Of a stretch of DNA of 64,000 nt, positions 61,125 through 64,000 are shown piece after piece (position 1 is the first letter of the stretch; each line of letters opens with the position of its first letter). The stretch covers positions 1 to 64,000 of the forward strand of contig JAJDEW010000016.1 of NCBI GenBank assembly GCA_029259595.1, in the 5' to 3' direction. This stretch comes from Planctomycetota bacterium (lineage in GTDB: Bacteria; Planctomycetota; UBA1135; GCA-002686595). The translations under genes and the position numbers were made by a program. The notes under the pieces are model-generated. The model was not told where the DNA came from and made no database searches. It saw nothing but the letters and a program-made list of their open reading frames with translations.

Positions 61125-64000
61125 CCGCGCCCGCCTCCGAAGCGACCGAGGACGTCGGCCAAACCACCGGCGTCGAGCCCGGCGAGCGGAAAGTCGTCCG
61201 GGGAGAGCGTGCTTTGTGCGGTATCGTCCTCGAGCCAGGCCAGGAGCTCGGCGCGGAGCGCGTGCGCGAGCGCTTCGGCTCCCGGGCCGACCCCGCGTTC
61301 CACGTCCAGGCGCACGTGCAGACGACCGCCGCTGAGGAAGGCGTCGACCTCGACGACGTGGTCGCGCGGCGCCGCGGGCGAGCGGATCAGGCGCGCTTCG
61401 TTCCACACGGCCCGGACGCTGCCGTGAGCGTCGCCCTCGTCGAGCCGCCCGAGGAAGTTCAGCGCGATGGCCTCGCGCGCGTCCGCCTCCGCCCCCAGCA
61501 GCGCCGCCGCGCGCAGGGCGCCCTTCGCGAGCACCAGGCGCCGCGCGCGCGTCGCGTCGGCTTCGAGCGTCACGCGCGCCGTGGCCAGCTCCGTGAACCA
61601 GCCGACGATGCCGTGCGCCGCCGGAAGGCCGTCGCGCGCGTCGCGCCCGTGCCGCTCGAGCACGAAGGCGAGCGTCGCTGCAGCGGACCCGGAGCTCCGA
61701 TCGCGTGGGAGCGTGCCCGCCACCGCGACGAGCGCCGCCGCCAGGAGTTCGAGCGGCTCGGCCCGCAGCTCGTCGCGCGCGCAGGCCAAGAGGCGTGTCG
61801 TCTCCCCGACTTCGAGCACGAGTTCGGCTTGCTCCGCAGCGCCCGCGGATGACCTGCCGCGCGGCTCCGGAACGAGCGTGTCGGAAGCCGCCGCGTCCGC
61901 GGCGTCCCCCCGACGGTGCGCTCGAGCGGTTCGGCCCGGCGTCGTCGTCCCATCGGAATCCGAGGGGCGAGCAGCGTCTTGCGCTGGAGCCGTGACCTCG
62001 CCCGCAGTGTCCGTTCGAACGCCCGGGATCAAGTTCGCCTGGCGTTCACCGATCGAGGTCGCAGCGTGAGGGTTGCGTGGTGCTTCGCGTGCGGGGTCGG
62101 CGAGCCCGGCCTGAGTGCGCGCGCGTGCGCTCCAGGACGGCGGGGCCTGGCGCTCTTCGAGCGACCCGTGTGTCGCGGCGTGGGTGAGCTCGTCGAGGAC
62201 GATGCGCCAGGAGACCGCGTCGATCGCGAGGTGATGGGCTTCGAGCACCAGCCGGTTCCCGTGCGGGCCCCGGATGTGGACGCCGACGAGGAGTGGGCCG
62301 TGTTCGAGGTCCAGCGCGGCGCCGGCCTGCGCGAGCTGCGTCTCCGCGTCCGCGGCGTCAGCGGCGAAGACGCGCGGCGCCGCGCACGTCGCGGCGGGCG
62401 TCACCGCCGCCTGCCACGTGCCGTCCGTGCGCTGGAAGACGAGGCGCAGCGCATCGTGGCGCCGAACGAGATTCGCGCAGAAGGCGCGTGCGCGCGCCAG
62501 GTCGAAGGCGGCCGGCACGTCAAAGGACAGGCGTTGGTTCCAGGGCTTCGGACGCGCGCCGTGCCGTGCGAAGAACCAGCGTTGGATCGAGGTCAAGGGC
62601 ACCGGACCGGACGCTTCGGGACCGCGCTCGACGGGCGGGGTGTCGAGGGTCCCGCGCGCGCGCAGCAGGGTGGCGAGTCCGCGCGGCGTTCGGGCGCGGA
62701 CCAGATCGCTCGGAGCCAGCTCATGGCCGAGCGTCGCGGCCTGTGATGCCAGGCGCAGGGCCGTGATCGAATCGCCGCCACTCTGGAAGAAGTCGTCGTC
62801 GGGGCCGACGTCCGTGTTCAACAGCCCGCGGAAGAGGGCGAGGAGGCTTGCCTCGAGTTCCGACGCGTTCGGGTGCTGCGGTTGCGTGGAGGTCGTGGCC
62901 AGCGCGGCAGTGTCGTGGGTCACGCGCCGAGCGAGGGCCGGGCGATCGAGCTTGCCGGCGCTCGTGCGCGGCAGCTCGGTCACGACGTGCAAAGCGCGCG
63001 GTACGAGAAAGGCGGGGAGCTCCGCGCGCAGCTTGGCTTCGAAGTCCGTGCGCGCGAAGTCGGCGCCACGCGGAACGACGAAGGCGACCAGCGCGGCGGT
63101 TGTGCCCCGCCGTTCGACGACCACCGCGGCCGAACGCAGCTCGGGGCGCGCGGCGAGACGCGCCTCGAGCTCGCCGGGCTCCACGCGGTGCCCCCGGATC
63201 TTGACCTGGTCGTCGTCGCGGCCCAGGAACTCGAGCTGTCCGTCCCTGTCTAGCCGCGCGCGATCGCCGGAGCGGTAGAGGCGTTCGCCGTCGTTCGTCG
63301 TGACGAAGCGCGCGGCGCTGGCTTCGGGATCGTCGAGGTAGCCGAGCGCGAGCCCCGCGCCGCCGAGGACGAGCTCGCCCGCCACGCCCATGGGTGCCGG
63401 ATGTCCGGCCGCGTCCTGGACGGCCGCGCTCCAACCCGCAAGCGCGCGCCCGAGCGGGAGGACGGCGGGCCAGGGCTCGGTCGCAGCGTGCGTGGCCGGT
63501 TCGAACACGGTCGCCGTGATCGTGGCCTCGGTCGGGCCGTACGTGTTCAGGAGTCGGACGTGGGGCGCGCGCAGCGAGAAGCGGCGCCAAAGCGCCGTAT
63601 GAGCGGCCTCTCCGCCCAGGATCACGAGGCGCACGCAGGACGGGACGGAGCGCTCTTCCGCCTCGAGCGCCTCGGCCCACACGTGCGCGAAAGCCGTGGG
63701 GAGGTCGAGCACGGTGATCCCCTGGCGCTGGACGAACTCCTCGAGCTCGGCGGCCGAGGGCGGCGTGTCCTGGGCGCGCGCGACGACGGTCGCGCCGACC
63801 GCGAGCGCGGGCACGAGCTCTTCCAACGACAGATCGAACCCGACCGAAGCCATGTGCAGGACGCGGTCCCCCGGTGCGAGCGCGAAGACTTCCGCCACCG
63901 CGCGCACGTGGGCCTCGAGCGCGCGCCGCGGCACGCGGACGCCTTTGGGCGTGCCGGTCGAGCCCGACGTGAACAGTAGGTAGGCCTCGTCCGCCGGGTC
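61121..64000 (-). CDS. NRPS ending A-T-E (5' part outside window)
   Basis: About 959 residues are visible; the frame is open at 64000, so the protein starts beyond the edge. The visible part begins in the adenylation domain at LLFTSGSTGTPKG (core A3) and continues with TYGPTEATITAT and YRSGDRARLD. It then has a carrier domain with FFQSGGDSITALRL; GGDSI carriers are typical before epimerases. The final epimerisation domain has EAHHLAIDAVSWRIVLDEL, GIVGWFTEL and LNFLGRL. A D-residue is therefore handed to the next protein. An Ala/Arg/Thr-rich insertion of about 100 residues (61.85-62.15 kb) splits the E domain between its HH motif and its second half. The adenylation specificity is not assigned. 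Confidence 0.95.
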   Translation of the reverse strand, partial: DPADEAYLLFTSGSTGTPKGVRVPRRALEAHVRAVAEVFALAPGDRVLHMASVGFDLSLEELVPALAVGATVVARAQDTPPSAAELEEFVQRQGITVLDLPTAFAHVWAEALEAEERSVPSCVRLVILGGEAAHTALWRRFSLRAPHVRLLNTYGPTEATITATVFEPATHAATEPWPAVLPLGRALAGWSAAVQDAAGHPAPMGVAGELVLGGAGLALGYLDDPEASAARFVTTNDGERLYRSGDRARLDRDGQLEFLGRDDDQVKIRGHRVEPGELEARLAARPELRSAAVVVERRGTTAALVAFVVPRGADFARTDFEAKLRAELPAFLVPRALHVVTELPRTSAGKLDRPALARRVTHDTAALATTSTQPQHPNASELEASLLALFRGLLNTDVGPDDDFFQSGGDSITALRLASQAATLGHELAPSDLVRARTPRGLATLLRARGTLDTPPVERGPEASGPVPLTSIQRWFFARHGARPKPWNQRLSFDVPAAFDLARARAFCANLVRRHDALRLVFQRTDGTWQAAVTPAATCAAPRVFAADAADAETQLAQAGAALDLEHGPLLVGVHIRGPHGNRLVLEAHHLAIDAVSWRIVLDELTHAATHGSLEERQAPPSWSARARTQAGLADPAREAPRNPHAATSIGERQANLIPGVRTDTAGEVTAPAQDAARPSDSDGTTTPGRTARAHRRGDAADAAASDTLVPEPRGRSSAGAAEQAELVLEVGETTRLLACARDELRAEPLELLAAALVAVAGTLPRDRSSGSAAATLAFVLERHGRDARDGLPAAHGIVGWFTELATARVTLEADATRARRLVLAKGALRAAALLGAEADAREAIALNFLGRLDEGDAHGSVRAVWNEARLIRSPAAPRDHVVEVDAFLSGGRLHVRLDVERGVGPGAEALAHALRAELLAWLEDDTAQSTLSPDDFPLAGLDAGGLADVLGRFGGGRG

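Noticed and set aside
1-64000. tRNA, rRNA, insertion sequences, integrase genes, CRISPR arrays and attachment sites
   Set aside because: None was recognised by eye on either strand. A dedicated search (tRNAscan, ISfinder, CRISPR finder) could still find a divergent element.

Overview
The window is a high-GC (roughly 68-70 %) bacterial chromosome segment. No rRNA, tRNA, insertion sequence or CRISPR array was recognised. Gene content points to a planctomycete-like bacterium: an alternative complex III joined to a caa3 oxidase, a sulfatase-fold lipoprotein, secreted beta-helix-like proteins, an ECF sigma factor with a long C-terminal extension, and a class II photolyase. This assignment is an inference, and other high-GC phyla with alternative complex III remain possible. 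Many genes overlap by 4 bases (ATGA, GTGA or TTGA), so translational coupling is common and GTG/TTG starts are frequent.

Layout. 1-3.6 kb: the tail of a possible nucleotidyltransferase-type gene, a zinc metallopeptidase paired with an ATP-grasp ligase, and a secreted VOC protein. 3.6-6.0 kb (minus strand): a multicopper oxidase followed by a SCO1/SenC copper chaperone. An in-frame TGA sits exactly at the second Cys of its CxxxCP copper motif and is followed by a SECIS-like hairpin, so it is a candidate selenoprotein. 6.3-18.5 kb (minus strand): one 12-gene operon, actABCDEF - small membrane protein - SCO - coxII - coxI - coxIII - coxIV. It encodes a quinol:cytochrome c oxidoreductase plus an A2-type caa3 oxygen reductase. 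18.6-20 kb: sulfatase-fold lipoprotein.

20.5-21.9 kb and 32.1-33.5 kb carry two paralogous secreted proteins. Each is preceded by the same promoter architecture and the same ~72-nt structured leader, in which a long-range stem and a local hairpin compete for the same bases. 22.2-27 kb is a light and DNA-damage cluster: a CarH/LitR-like B12 photoreceptor-repressor with a candidate operator, an SRPBCC-TIGR01777 fusion, a TudS/DUF523-DUF1722 fusion, and a convergent class II photolyase. 27.1-31.5 kb: a CPA1 antiporter, a secreted alpha/alpha-toroid protein and an acyltransferase-3. 33.7-37 kb: an ECF sigma factor fused to a membrane segment and a beta-repeat tail, divergent from a secreted fibre-like protein. 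37-39 kb: Fpg/Nei glycosylase and a two-gene wHTH/nucleotidyltransferase system resembling AbiE-type toxin-antitoxins, with an operator-like repeat cluster.

39-64 kb (minus strand, open at the window edge) is a biosynthetic gene cluster. It consists of an NRPS ending A-T-E, a five-module C-A-T NRPS of about 5435 aa, a KS-AT-ACP-TE PKS, a flavin-dependent halogenase, an MbtH protein and a DUF3052 gene. The arrangement predicts a halogenated peptide of at least six residues extended by one malonate unit.
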